The translations under genes and the position numbers were made by a program. From JBBDWR01 sp040902745 (lineage in GTDB: Bacteria > Actinomycetota > UBA4738 > HRBIN12): a stretch of DNA of 44,097 nt. Below the pieces are notes generated by a model. That model did no database searches, was not told the origin of the DNA, and worked only from the letters and a program-made list of their open reading frames with translations. Below are positions 1-6,728 of the stretch, one piece after another. The DNA lies in NCBI GenBank assembly GCA_040902745.1, contig JBBDWR010000005.1, positions 1 to 44,097 of the forward strand. Reading direction: 5' to 3'. The number at the start of each line of letters is the position of its first letter. The stretch's first letter is position 1.

Positions 1-10
1 AATCGCGGCT

Positions 11-51
11 ACGATGCGCCGACACATCCGGCCACGATGCACCGACACATC
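11..51. repeat. short direct repeat, period 23 bp
   Basis: Two 18-nt copies (ACGATGCGCCGACACATC at 11-28, ACGATGCACCGACACATC at 34-51) differ at one base. They lie just beyond the 3' end of the tRNA-Ala gene and may continue outside the window. No function is apparent. Confidence 0.6.
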
Positions 52-57
52 ACATCG

Positions 58-131
58 TGGAGGTGAGGGGATTTGAACCCCTGACTTCTGCCTTGCGAAG
101 GCAGCGCTCTACCGGGCTGAGCTACACCCCC
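58..131 (-). tRNA. tRNA-Ala (anticodon CGC)
   Basis: The minus strand folds into a full cloverleaf of 74 nt. The acceptor stem GGGGGTG pairs with CACCTCC and contains the G3:U70 wobble pair that is the identity element of alanine tRNA. The anticodon stem CTGCC/GGCAG encloses the loop TTCGCAA, so the anticodon is CGC (codon GCG). The discriminator is A73 and the terminal CCA is not encoded (CGA follows). Confidence 0.96.
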
Positions 132-143
132 GGAACAGAGGGA

Positions 144-149
144 AGCCTA
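144..149 (-). promoter_or_regulatory. -10 element of tRNA-Ala
   Basis: On the minus strand TAGGCT lies 12 nt before the first base of the tRNA. It fits the TANNNT pattern seen throughout the window. No convincing -35 box is visible. Confidence 0.5.
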
Positions 150-181
150 GCAGCGGCCCCGTGTGAGAGGCCCTACTCAGC

Positions 182-697
182 TCAGGGGGGCGGCTGCGGC
201 GCGAGCGCCGTCGCGAGTTCCTGCGCTTCCGCCTGCCACAGACGATTGATCCGCAGGACCTTCGTCTCTTCACCCATGCGCAGCGGGACGGTGCGGTAGC
301 CGAGCCCGCCCGACGCAGGTGTGCCGTGGGTCCGAACATTCGCCCGAGGCCGCGCGTCGCGCAGCCCAGTGGGGGTCTGGTCCCAGAACGAAAGCTTGAG
401 CAACAGCACGCGACGGTCGGTCAGCACGACCCAGCTGGAGGACGCCACGAGTGCGGCGCCCGTGGCCGCTCCCACCAGGGCGCCGAGCGCTACGTAGGCC
501 CAGATCGAGGTCAGGATGTCCGCGATTCCGAGCGGAACGACGATCGCGATCGCGACAGCTGTGACGATCCCCGTGATCAGCCACGGGTTCGCGCCGGTGA
601 CGGCCTGCAGGATGACCTGCGGTTGCTCCCCCGGCTCGAGATAGGACGGCAACAGCGCGCGGACCTTGTCCAGCAATCGCTTCTTGCGTGCGTTCAT
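182..697 (-). CDS. membrane protein with PH-like C-terminal region
   Basis: This encodes 171 aa. A charged N-terminus ends in LEPGEQPQVILQAVTG, then two hydrophobic segments follow (about residues 38-60 and 66-88), then a beta-rich stretch starting SSWVVLTDRRVLLLK. A hydrophobic hairpin followed by a vvlTdrRvlll strand is the usual appearance of bacterial PH-domain (bPH-like) membrane proteins, so a membrane-bound scaffold or binding role is inferred. The start ATG overlaps the stop of the upstream translin gene by 4 nt (ATGA), so the two are translationally coupled. The substrate or partner is unknown. Confidence 0.75.
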   Translation of the reverse strand: MNARKKRLLDKVRALLPSYLEPGEQPQVILQAVTGANPWLITGIVTAVAIAIVVPLGIADILTSIWAYVALGALVGAATGAALVASSSWVVLTDRRVLLLKLSFWDQTPTGLRDARPRANVRTHGTPASGGLGYRTVPLRMGEETKVLRINRLWQAEAQELATALAPQPPP

Positions 698-1335
698 GTG
701 TCCTGCCTCCCGAGTACCTCACGCGCGTGACGGTCGAGTGCGTCGCGCAGATCACGTTGCACGATCGCGATCGACAGGTCGCCGCGCGTCTTCTCGATCA
801 GCGCGCGCGAAGAGTCGGTCTGGCGTCGCAGGCCGAGCGTGATCGCGTCCGGGTAATCGATCTCCACCAGCACGGAGAACATGTCCTCCATCGTGACGAG
901 CACCGCCTCGCCGCGCGCGACGTCGCCGGCGCGGAGCAGATCGAGAACGTGACGCCGACCCTCTCCGATCGCGTCCGACATCCCGCCGAGGTACGGCGCG
1001 TCGTCCACACCGCAGTCGGCGGGCTCCGGGAGCGATTGGCTGCGCAGCACCGCTTCGGTCAGGCGGGCCTCCGCGTATTCCTTCTGCGCGTCCTGTAGGT
1101 AGCCGGCGTGTCGGATCTGGGGATGGTCGGCGGTCGCCGCGAGGCCCTCATCGAGTGCGCCGCGAGCCTCGTCCATCAGCTCGTGCGCGCGATCGAACTC
1201 ACCCCGGTGCAGCGCGCGGATCGCGTTCGCGCACGCGCGGATCGCCCGGCGGGAAGCGGGCAACGCACGCTCACGGGCGGCATTGGTCGCATCGAAGCGG
1301 GAGCGAAGATCGGAACGCAGGCGGTCGAGACGCAC
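694..1335 (-). CDS. translin family protein
   Basis: This encodes a 213-aa helical protein with a GTG start. The N-terminal RRAIRACANAIRALHRGEF, the central EYAEARLTEAVL, and the C-terminal DYPDAITLGLRRQTDSSR with TRGDLSIA are characteristic of the translin family, including its archaeal and bacterial members. Eukaryotic translin binds single-stranded nucleic acid and, with TRAX, forms the C3PO RNase; the role of bacterial members is not settled. The protein is close to translin in size (about 220 aa). A TAGACT hexamer 7 nt before the GTG suggests leaderless transcription. It is coupled to the PH-like membrane gene downstream, hinting at a membrane-associated nucleic-acid function. Confidence 0.85.
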   Translation of the reverse strand: MRLDRLRSDLRSRFDATNAARERALPASRRAIRACANAIRALHRGEFDRAHELMDEARGALDEGLAATADHPQIRHAGYLQDAQKEYAEARLTEAVLRSQSLPEPADCGVDDAPYLGGMSDAIGEGRRHVLDLLRAGDVARGEAVLVTMEDMFSVLVEIDYPDAITLGLRRQTDSSRALIEKTRGDLSIAIVQRDLRDALDRHAREVLGRQDT

Positions 1336-1342
1336 GGGTGCG

Positions 1343-1348
1343 AGTCTA
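1343..1348 (-). promoter_or_regulatory. -10 element of the translin gene (leaderless)
   Basis: Minus-strand TAGACT is followed by 7 nt and then the GTG start. There is no Shine-Dalgarno between them, so the transcript should begin at or beside the start codon. Confidence 0.55.
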
Positions 1349-1349
1349 C

Positions 1350-1952
1350 TCAGGCGCGTGCGGCGGAGAGTGATTCGCTGTCGGGCAGGACCACGACGTG
1401 CACGGCGTCGCCCTCATCCACCGCATTGAGCCCGTTATAGGCGGGGCGCGGGGTTCGACTGGCGCCCTCCGCGCTGAAGCGGGGAGACATCGCCGCGCCG
1501 GCCTGGACCGTGGCGTCGGCGGGCGGGCGGGCCATCTTGGCCTGCTCGTGCGGGTGCGGCATGGACTCCTTCGCCTTCATCGCGAGCAGCATCCACACGT
1601 AGAGGGCGAGCGAGGCGGTCAGCACGCCGCTGACCATCCACATCGAACGCAGCGGCGGTACGAGGCCGATCAAAAAGGTCAGGCCGATGCTCTCCAGGAG
1701 GAAGACGAAGACGCGACGACGGCGATCTTTGGCGCGGGCCTTGGCTCGTTGCTGGGGTCCAAGGAATGCCACTCCCTTCTGCGGAGTGACGATGTACCGT
1801 CCCCGCGGGGCGGCGCCGTCGGCCTGTGCGAGCATCTCCATACCGTGTTCGAACGCCCTCACCGATCCTCCCGAGCGCGCGCGTCGACGGCTCGGGGGAA
1901 GCAGGAAGGCTGTCCATATGATGCCTAACGCCGCAAGCAACAACCAATCCAC
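1350..1952 (-). CDS. SepX/GlpR-like membrane protein
   Basis: This encodes 200 aa from a GTG start preceded by GAGGGG. It has an N-terminal membrane segment (DWLLLAALGIIWTAFLLPP), a basic region, a short soluble part with RYIVTPQKG, a RRRR-VFVFLLESIG helix and a second hairpin helix (about residues 80-97 and 103-122), then a Pro/Ala-rich tail. I do not recognise a catalytic motif. Topology and position (galU, moeA, moaC, then this gene) match the actinobacterial membrane protein known as GlpR in Corynebacterium, SepX in Streptomyces and Rv0996 in Mycobacterium, which recruits the MoeA-like Glp to the division site. The assignment rests on context and topology, not alignment. Confidence 0.6.
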   Translation of the reverse strand: MDWLLLAALGIIWTAFLLPPSRRRARSGGSVRAFEHGMEMLAQADGAAPRGRYIVTPQKGVAFLGPQQRAKARAKDRRRRVFVFLLESIGLTFLIGLVPPLRSMWMVSGVLTASLALYVWMLLAMKAKESMPHPHEQAKMARPPADATVQAGAAMSPRFSAEGASRTPRPAYNGLNAVDEGDAVHVVVLPDSESLSAARA

Positions 1953-2012
1953 GCGCCCAGCCCCTCGGTCTCGCCCTCACGAAACAGCCACAACATGTAG
2001 GGCTGGAACCGC

Positions 2013-2041
2013 AACGTAGCCCCCTTATCGTGCGCGCGCAA
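2013..2041 (-). promoter_or_regulatory. candidate promoter of the SepX/GlpR-like gene
   Basis: Minus strand TTGCGC, a 17-nt spacer, then TACGTT. Transcription from here would give a leader of about 55 nt carrying the GAGGGG ribosome site. The -35 match is weak. Confidence 0.35.
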
Positions 2042-2057
2042 TCACATCCGTGTGATT
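2040..2057. promoter_or_regulatory. 18-nt palindrome, possible operator
   Basis: AATCACATCCGTGTGATT is a perfect 7-bp inverted repeat with a 4-nt centre. It abuts the candidate -35 box in the moaC to SepX/GlpR-like gap. It is AT-rich against the local GC background. The binding protein is unknown. Confidence 0.4.
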
Positions 2058-2224
2058 TGTGGAGCACGTTCACAAGGGCCCGTGCGACCGTTCCGGATTG
2101 TTCTATCGATGAGCAATTCCACGCCCTGACCTGCGGGAACGAGGGTGAAAACGGGACGAGGCCGGACGGTGAACGCCCTCGCGCGGGCCGGTATCGGCTC
2201 CTGAGCAGGGGTGATGCCTTCGAC

Positions 2225-2701
2225 TCAGGCGTCGGCGACGTAGTCGCCGGACTTTCCGCCGCGCTTGGACAACAGCCGTATCCCGTCGATCCGGGCCGCC
2301 CTGTCGAACGCCTTCGCGGTGTCGTACAGACTCAGCGCGGCGACGCTCGCGGCCGTCAGCGCCTCCATCTCGACACCCGTGCGGTCGACCGCGCGCACCG
2401 TTGTGGTGACGCGGATCGTTCCCGCCTGCGCATCGGGATCGACGACGACCTCGGCGCCCGTGACCGCGATCGGGTGACAGAACGGGAGCAGATCCGGCGT
2501 GCGCTTGACGGCCATCACACCGGCGATCCGCGCGGCCTCGAGCGGCTTGCCCTTGGCCGTTCCCTCGATCAGACGCGCGACGGCTTCGGGCGTCGTCGTG
2601 AGGATGCACTCGGCGACCGCCTCGCGCTCGGTAGGAGCCTTCGCACCGACCTCGACGATCCGCGCAGTCTTCTCCGGCGCCGGCCGCGCCTGGTCGGACA
2701 C
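2225..2701 (-). CDS. moaC: cyclic pyranopterin monophosphate synthase MoaC
   Basis: MoaC converts 3',8-cyclo-7,8-dihydro-GTP to cyclic pyranopterin monophosphate, the first committed intermediate of molybdenum cofactor synthesis. The 158-aa product is full length (family about 160). It contains LPFCHPI at residues 72-78, GVEMEALTAASVAALSLYD at 109-127, and KRGGKSG near the end. Asp127 and Lys130 correspond to the catalytic Asp128/Lys131 pair of the E. coli enzyme. The gene starts 2 nt after the moeA stop, so both are co-transcribed. No MoaA, MoaE or MoaD gene lies in the window. The Moco-dependent oxidoreductase at 11245-12450 is a possible consumer. Confidence 0.96.
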   Translation of the reverse strand: MSDQARPAPEKTARIVEVGAKAPTEREAVAECILTTTPEAVARLIEGTAKGKPLEAARIAGVMAVKRTPDLLPFCHPIAVTGAEVVVDPDAQAGTIRVTTTVRAVDRTGVEMEALTAASVAALSLYDTAKAFDRAARIDGIRLLSKRGGKSGDYVADA

Positions 2702-2703
2702 CT

Positions 2704-3984
2704 TCAGTCCTCCGCGGAGCGGAACAGCAGCACCCGGACCACGCTGCCGGACGGCGCCGTCGCGGTTCCCGGCCCGATCACGGCAAGGCCGTTTGCTCGC
2801 GACACGGTCGAGATGAGGTTGGAACCCCGCCCGCCAGTAGGAGCGGCGACCCAGCCACCCTGGGTCCGCTGCACGCGAACGCGGGCGAACTGCGTCTTCG
2901 CCGCGGGTCCCGAGACGTCGGCGGTGAGCGTCGCCGATATCTCCGGACGTCCCGTCTCCGCGCGACCCATCATCTTCATCAACGTGGGCCGCACGAACAT
3001 CTCGAAGCTGACGAACACACTCACTGGGTTGCCCGGCAATCCCCAGTAGGGACGTCCTTCGATGTGGCCGAACGCCTGTGGCATCCCCGGCTGCATCGCG
3101 ACCTTGAAAAAATCGATGTCTCCCCGCTTGGAGAACGCGGCCTTGACGACGTCGCGTTCCCCTACCGACACCCCACCGGTGGAGATGAACGCGTCGGCCT
3201 GCGCGGCGTGGGTGAGCACGGTCTCCTTGAGCGCATCCACGTCGTCTTCGACGATCCCCGCCATCACAGGGGTCGCTCCCGCCTCGCGCAGCGCGCCGTA
3301 GAGCGTGTAGGCGTTGGAGTCACGCAGTTGGCCGTACTCCGGCTCCTGGGTGGGTGGGATCAGCTCGTCGCCCGTCGCTATGACCACCACGCGGGGCCGC
3401 GGGTGCACCGTAGGGTGCGGGATCCCCGCGGTCGCCAGCAGCCCGAGTTCCGGGGGACCCAGTCGGCGACCGGTTCGGATCAGGATCTGCCCCTCTCGGA
3501 CGTCCTCCCCCACGGGACGGATGTGCTTGCCCTCCTTGGTCGGCGCGAGGATCCGAACCGCCTCTTCACCGTCGACGACGCACTCTTCGATCGGCACGAT
3601 CGCGTCGGCACCGGCCGGGATCGGCGCCCCAGTGGCGATCCGGACCGCCTCACCACCGCCGACCGTGGCCTCCGGACGCCGGCCGATCAGCGCCCGCCCG
3701 GAGATCGAGAGGATGACCGGGGAGGCCGGTGAGGCGCTTGCGACCTCGGCGGTGCGCACGGCGAACCCGTCCATCGCGCTCGACGCGAACGCCGGCAGGT
3801 CGCGGGTCGCGACGGCATCCTGGGCGAGCACGCACCCATAGGCCTCCTGCAGCGGCAGGGTGAGCGGGGCCAGCACGCCGACCTTGCCCATGATCTGTTC
3901 GCGCGCCGAATCGACCGGGATCAGGCCTGTGGGATCGTCGTGGTCGTGTGGCGCCCTTGTCGCGGGAGGTCCGGAGGCTTCCAT
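2704..3984 (-). CDS. moeA: molybdopterin molybdenumtransferase MoeA (gephyrin-like, Glp group)
   Basis: The 426-aa product has the MoeA layout: SSAMDGFAV (Asp72), GEDVREG (Asp161), TGDEL (Glu207), TGGVSVGERD and GLPGNPVSVFVSF, with a C-terminal beta domain. Classical MoeA inserts molybdate into adenylated molybdopterin. The usual KPGKP loop reads QPGMP here (Gln298, Met301), as I remember for actinobacterial MoeA1/Glp proteins. In Corynebacterium Glp binds FtsZ and the membrane receptor GlpR, so division may be the main role; the SepX/GlpR-like gene downstream supports this. A TAGACT box 7 nt before the ATG suggests a leaderless mRNA. Confidence 0.9.
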   Translation of the reverse strand: MEASGPPATRAPHDHDDPTGLIPVDSAREQIMGKVGVLAPLTLPLQEAYGCVLAQDAVATRDLPAFASSAMDGFAVRTAEVASASPASPVILSISGRALIGRRPEATVGGGEAVRIATGAPIPAGADAIVPIEECVVDGEEAVRILAPTKEGKHIRPVGEDVREGQILIRTGRRLGPPELGLLATAGIPHPTVHPRPRVVVIATGDELIPPTQEPEYGQLRDSNAYTLYGALREAGATPVMAGIVEDDVDALKETVLTHAAQADAFISTGGVSVGERDVVKAAFSKRGDIDFFKVAMQPGMPQAFGHIEGRPYWGLPGNPVSVFVSFEMFVRPTLMKMMGRAETGRPEISATLTADVSGPAAKTQFARVRVQRTQGGWVAAPTGGRGSNLISTVSRANGLAVIGPGTATAPSGSVVRVLLFRSAED

Positions 3985-3991
3985 GGAGCGC

Positions 3992-3997
3992 AGTCTA
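3992..3997 (-). promoter_or_regulatory. -10 element of moeA (leaderless)
   Basis: Minus-strand TAGACT is 7 nt upstream of the moeA ATG with no ribosome site between. Confidence 0.5.
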
Positions 3998-4037
3998 TCG
4001 GTGCCCTGGCCCGCCCGTTGGGGCCGTGCGTCAGGTG

Positions 4038-4159
4038 GTTGACGACGTTGGCCGTGGTGTTTCGCGTCTCAGCGGTCAGCCTGTTGACGAACATCTCGTC
4101 AACGAACTGACGGATCTCGCCCGATACAGGTACCTCTCACTCGTCAACGGACTGACGGA
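4038..4159. repeat. cluster of GTTGACGA boxes and a 20-nt direct repeat upstream of moeA
   Basis: In the 201-nt gap between galU and moeA, GTTGACGA occurs at 4038-4045 and 4083-4090, and its complement TCGTCAAC at 4096-4103 and 4141-4148. The 4083/4096 pair forms a hairpin with loop ACATC. The sequence CTCGTCAACGAACTGACGGA (4095-4114) recurs with one change at 4140-4159. Repeated boxes in both orientations ahead of a gene suggest an operator, but they could also be a decayed short repeat. Confidence 0.5.
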
Positions 4160-4185
4160 GGGGGGCAAAACGCAGGCTGTGACCA

Positions 4186-5079
4186 TCAGAGCAGTCGGCG
4201 GCGCTCCACGAACTCAGCCAAAAACTCCCGGAACGCCGGCCCCAGGTCCTCGCGGTCGGCGGCCAATTCCACCGTCGCCTTGAGGAAGTCGACCTTGTTG
4301 CCTACGTCGAAGCGGCCGGACTCGAACGTGTACGCGTACACCGCCTGTTCCATCGCCAGCAGGTTGATCGCATCGGTGAGCTGGATCTCGCCTCCCGCCC
4401 CGGGCTTGGTCTCTCGCAGCGCGTCGAAGATCTCCGGTGTCAGCACGTAGCGCCCGATCGCGGCGAGGTTGGAAGGCGCGTCCTCCGGCGCCGGCTTCTC
4501 GACGATCGAGGCGACGCGCACCAGATGCTCGTCGACGCTCTCGTTGTGCTCGGGCTCGATCGAGCCGTACTGGTGGATCTCGTCGCGACTGACCTCCTGA
4601 ACGGCGAGCACCGACCGGCCGTAGCGCTCGTGGATCTTCAACATCTCCGAGAGCAGCGGCGTCTGTTCGGTGATCAGGTCGTCTCCGAGCAGACAGACGA
4701 ACGGTTCGTTGCCCACGAACGATTCGGCAACGGAGACCGCGTGGCCGAGGCCGAGCGGATCGCGCTGGCGGATGTAGTGGATCGTTGCCATCTCGGAGAG
4801 CGCCTGGATCTCCCTGAGTTCGTCGAACTTCCCCTTGGACTCCAGGTGCGCCTCGAGCTCGTAGGAACGGTCGAAGTGGTCTTCGATCGCCCCTTTGCCG
4901 CGGCTGGTGATGATCAAGATCTCGTCGCAGCCGACGCGAACGGCCTCTTCGACGACGTACTGGATCGCGGGCTTGTCGACGACGGGCAGCATCTCTTTCG
5001 GCTGGGACTTGGACGCGGGCAAAAATCGCGTCCCCAATCCCGCCGCCGGGATGACCGCTTTTCGAACCCGTGCCTTCAT
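4186..5079 (-). CDS. galU: UTP--glucose-1-phosphate uridylyltransferase GalU
   Basis: GalU makes UDP-glucose from UTP and glucose 1-phosphate, feeding envelope and storage glycan synthesis. The 297-aa protein has the nucleotide-binding GLGTRFLPASKSQPKEMLPV near the N-terminus, the LLGDDL metal-site strand, and VEKPAPEDAPSNLAAIGRY. The ATG at 5079 was chosen because GGAGG lies 7 nt before it; an in-frame ATG 45 nt upstream has no such site and would overlap the candidate -10 box. The order galU then moeA on one strand is the typical actinobacterial arrangement. Confidence 0.97.
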   Translation of the reverse strand: MKARVRKAVIPAAGLGTRFLPASKSQPKEMLPVVDKPAIQYVVEEAVRVGCDEILIITSRGKGAIEDHFDRSYELEAHLESKGKFDELREIQALSEMATIHYIRQRDPLGLGHAVSVAESFVGNEPFVCLLGDDLITEQTPLLSEMLKIHERYGRSVLAVQEVSRDEIHQYGSIEPEHNESVDEHLVRVASIVEKPAPEDAPSNLAAIGRYVLTPEIFDALRETKPGAGGEIQLTDAINLLAMEQAVYAYTFESGRFDVGNKVDFLKATVELAADREDLGPAFREFLAEFVERRRLL

Positions 5080-5119
5080 GCCACCCCCTCCAGATGACGC
5101 CCCTCGGAAAGGGGGCAGG

Positions 5120-5125
5120 AGCATA
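5120..5125 (-). promoter_or_regulatory. -10 element of galU
   Basis: Minus-strand TATGCT, with a leader of about 34 nt that carries the GGAGG site. It lies back to back with the FmdB-type gene promoter. Confidence 0.45.
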
Positions 5126-5197
5126 GCCCGCGATGCGCCCGAAGGGAATCCCCAATACGGACGATGCAGGCACGACGTACCCGCACGAGCGCCCTCT

Positions 5198-5203
5198 TAT
5201 ACT
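5198..5203 (+). promoter_or_regulatory. -10 element of the FmdB-type gene (near leaderless)
   Basis: TATACT stands 9 nt before the ATG at 5213 and there is no Shine-Dalgarno, so the leader would be only 2-3 nt. Confidence 0.55.
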
Positions 5204-5212
5204 TCCCCGGTC

Positions 5213-5635
5213 ATGCCCACCTACGAGTACGCCTGCAAGGAGTGCGGCCACCGGTTCGAGGCGGTGCACTCGATGAAGGACGAGCCCCTGAAGACCTGCC
5301 CGACCTGTGGGGGGGAACTGCGCAAGGTGCTACATGCTGCCGGGCTCGTGTTCAGGGGTTCCGGCTTCTACGCGACCGACAACCGCGCCAAGCCGAAGGA
5401 GTCCGCGGAGTCGGGTGACTCGAAGAAGAGCGACGAGTCCGGCTCCGGATCGGACAAAACCGACAAATCGGACAAGAAGGACAAGAAGGACGGCGGGGAT
5501 CCGGGCGGATCTGGTTCCAAGGATCCCTCGAGCGGATCGAAGGGGTCCGGCGGCTCCGAGAAGTCGGGCTCCTCCGAGAAGTCGGGCTCCTCCGCCGGCA
5601 ACGCGGGTTCCTCCACGAAGAAGAAGGAGAGCTGA
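5213..5635 (+). CDS. FmdB family zinc-ribbon protein with long low-complexity tail
   Basis: This encodes 140 aa. The first 60 residues are the FmdB/CxxC_CxxC_SSSS domain: MPTYEYACKECGHRFE and TCPTCGG, with Cys8, Cys11, Cys29 and Cys32 as a zinc site, then the typical GSGFYATD. The rest is a hydrophilic tail rich in Ser, Gly, Lys and Asp with repeated EKSGSS units, predicted to be disordered. FmdB-type proteins are widespread and their biochemical role is poorly defined; a regulatory function was proposed for the methanotroph namesake. The stop lies 2 nt before the MTA phosphorylase start, so the two form an operon. Confidence 0.9.
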   Translation: MPTYEYACKECGHRFEAVHSMKDEPLKTCPTCGGELRKVLHAAGLVFRGSGFYATDNRAKPKESAESGDSKKSDESGSGSDKTDKSDKKDKKDGGDPGGSGSKDPSSGSKGSGGSEKSGSSEKSGSSAGNAGSSTKKKES

Positions 5636-5637
5636 AC

Positions 5638-6432
5638 GTGACCACGGCGAACATCGGCGTCTTCGGCGGCTCGGGGTTCTACTCGTTCCTCGACGGGGTG
5701 GAGGAAGTGAAGATCGACACGCCGTACGGCGAGCCGTCCTCTCCAGTTATGGTCGGGAAGGTCGAGGGGCGGTCGGTCGCGTTCCTTCCCCGGCACGGGC
5801 TCAAGCACGAGTTCCCGCCGCACGCGATCAACTACCGCGCAAACCTGTGGGCGATGAAAGAACTCGGCGTGACGCGCATCCTGGGTCCGAACGCGTGTGG
5901 CTCGCTGCAGCCGCACGTCAAGCCCGGCGACTTCGTCGTGTGCGACCAGGTCGTCGACCGCACCCGGTCGCGGCCGCACACCTACTACGACGGACCGGAG
6001 ACCGTGCACATCTCGTGGGCCGACCCCTATTGCCCCACGCTTCGCGGCCTCGCAGTCGACAAGGGACGCGGCCTCGGCATCGAGATGCACGACCGCGGCA
6101 CGGTCGTCGTGATCGAGGGCCCCAGGTTCTCCACCCGCGCGGAGTCGGCATGGTTCTCTCACCAAGGCTGGGAGGTCATCAACATGACCCAGTACCCGGA
6201 GAGCCTGCTCGCCCGCGAGCTGGAGATCTGCTACGTGAACATCTCGCTGATCACCGACTGGGACGTCGGCGTGGGCGACATCCCGCCGGTCACCAACGAC
6301 GAGGTGGTCAAGGTCTTCGGAGAGAACAACGCCAAGCTGCGCGACCTGCTCTTCGCGATGATCCCGGCGGTGCCCGACGAGCGCGCGTGTCCGTGCGCCA
6401 CCGCTCTGCAGGGCGCCCGCTTCGAGGTCTAG
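5638..6432 (+). CDS. mtnP: S-methyl-5'-thioadenosine phosphorylase
   Basis: This enzyme cleaves methylthioadenosine, a by-product of polyamine and related synthesis, to adenine and 5-methylthioribose 1-phosphate. The 264-aa product (GTG start, coupled to the FmdB gene) has GGSGFYSF for phosphate binding, PRHGLKHEFPPHAINYRANLW, EGPRFSTRAES, NMTQYPES and the TDWD segment. The NMTQYPES...TDWD pair is the pattern of the MTA phosphorylase branch of the PNP/UDP family 2, rather than of purine nucleoside phosphorylase. No mtnA or other salvage gene is in the window. Confidence 0.93.
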   Translation: MTTANIGVFGGSGFYSFLDGVEEVKIDTPYGEPSSPVMVGKVEGRSVAFLPRHGLKHEFPPHAINYRANLWAMKELGVTRILGPNACGSLQPHVKPGDFVVCDQVVDRTRSRPHTYYDGPETVHISWADPYCPTLRGLAVDKGRGLGIEMHDRGTVVVIEGPRFSTRAESAWFSHQGWEVINMTQYPESLLARELEICYVNISLITDWDVGVGDIPPVTNDEVVKVFGENNAKLRDLLFAMIPAVPDERACPCATALQGARFEV

Positions 6433-6454
6433 GTTCGCCGGTCGCGGACGTGGG

Positions 6455-6460
6455 TAGCAT
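6455..6460 (+). promoter_or_regulatory. -10 element of the 62-aa gene (leaderless)
   Basis: TAGCAT is followed by 6 nt and then the ATG at 6467. No ribosome site is present. Confidence 0.6.
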
Positions 6461-6466
6461 GGCTCC

Positions 6467-6655
6467 ATGACCGAACCCGTTCTCGTGACCCTGGAGATGC
6501 GCTTCGTGACCTCCGAGGACCCCGACCAGCTCGGCGACCGCATCAAGGAATCCGTGCGGATGATCGTCGGCGGCGAGGCCCTGGAGGACTATCGCTTGCG
6601 CGTCATGCCCTTGACGCCGCCGAAGAAGGAACGCGGACACCTCCGCGAGGTCTGA
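6467..6655 (+). CDS. small conserved-looking hypothetical protein
   Basis: This encodes 62 aa (MTEPVLVTLEMRFVTSEDPD and on). I do not recognise the family. It is acidic, starts with an amphipathic strand, has a helix at about residues 20-34 (LGDRIKESVRMIVG) and ends with a basic PPKKERGHLREV tail. It begins exactly at the position expected from the upstream TAGCAT box, which supports it being a real leaderless gene. It lies between the MTA phosphorylase and a CpaB-like gene. Confidence 0.6.
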   Translation: MTEPVLVTLEMRFVTSEDPDQLGDRIKESVRMIVGGEALEDYRLRVMPLTPPKKERGHLREV

Positions 6656-6679
6656 CCGCCGGTCGAGTTCTCCGACCGA

Positions 6680-6693
6680 GTGACGCGCGTCAC
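6680..6693. promoter_or_regulatory. 14-nt perfect palindrome upstream of the CpaB-like gene
   Basis: GTGACGCGCGTCAC is perfectly self-complementary and sits where a -35 box would be for the TAGCGT at 6716-6721. It may be an operator; GC-rich palindromes also arise by chance in such DNA. Confidence 0.35.
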
Positions 6694-6715
6694 TGTGCGC
6701 GATCGTCGGCGCGCG

Positions 6716-6721
6716 TAGCGT
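6716..6721 (+). promoter_or_regulatory. -10 element of the CpaB-like gene (leaderless)
   Basis: TAGCGT lies 7 nt before the ATG at 6729. Confidence 0.5.
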
Positions 6722-6728
6722 CGGTCGC

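Noticed and set aside
2030..3049. 339-codon plus-strand frame across moaC and moeA
   Set aside because: Arg/Asp-rich shadow with no homology pattern; the minus strand encodes two well-known enzymes.
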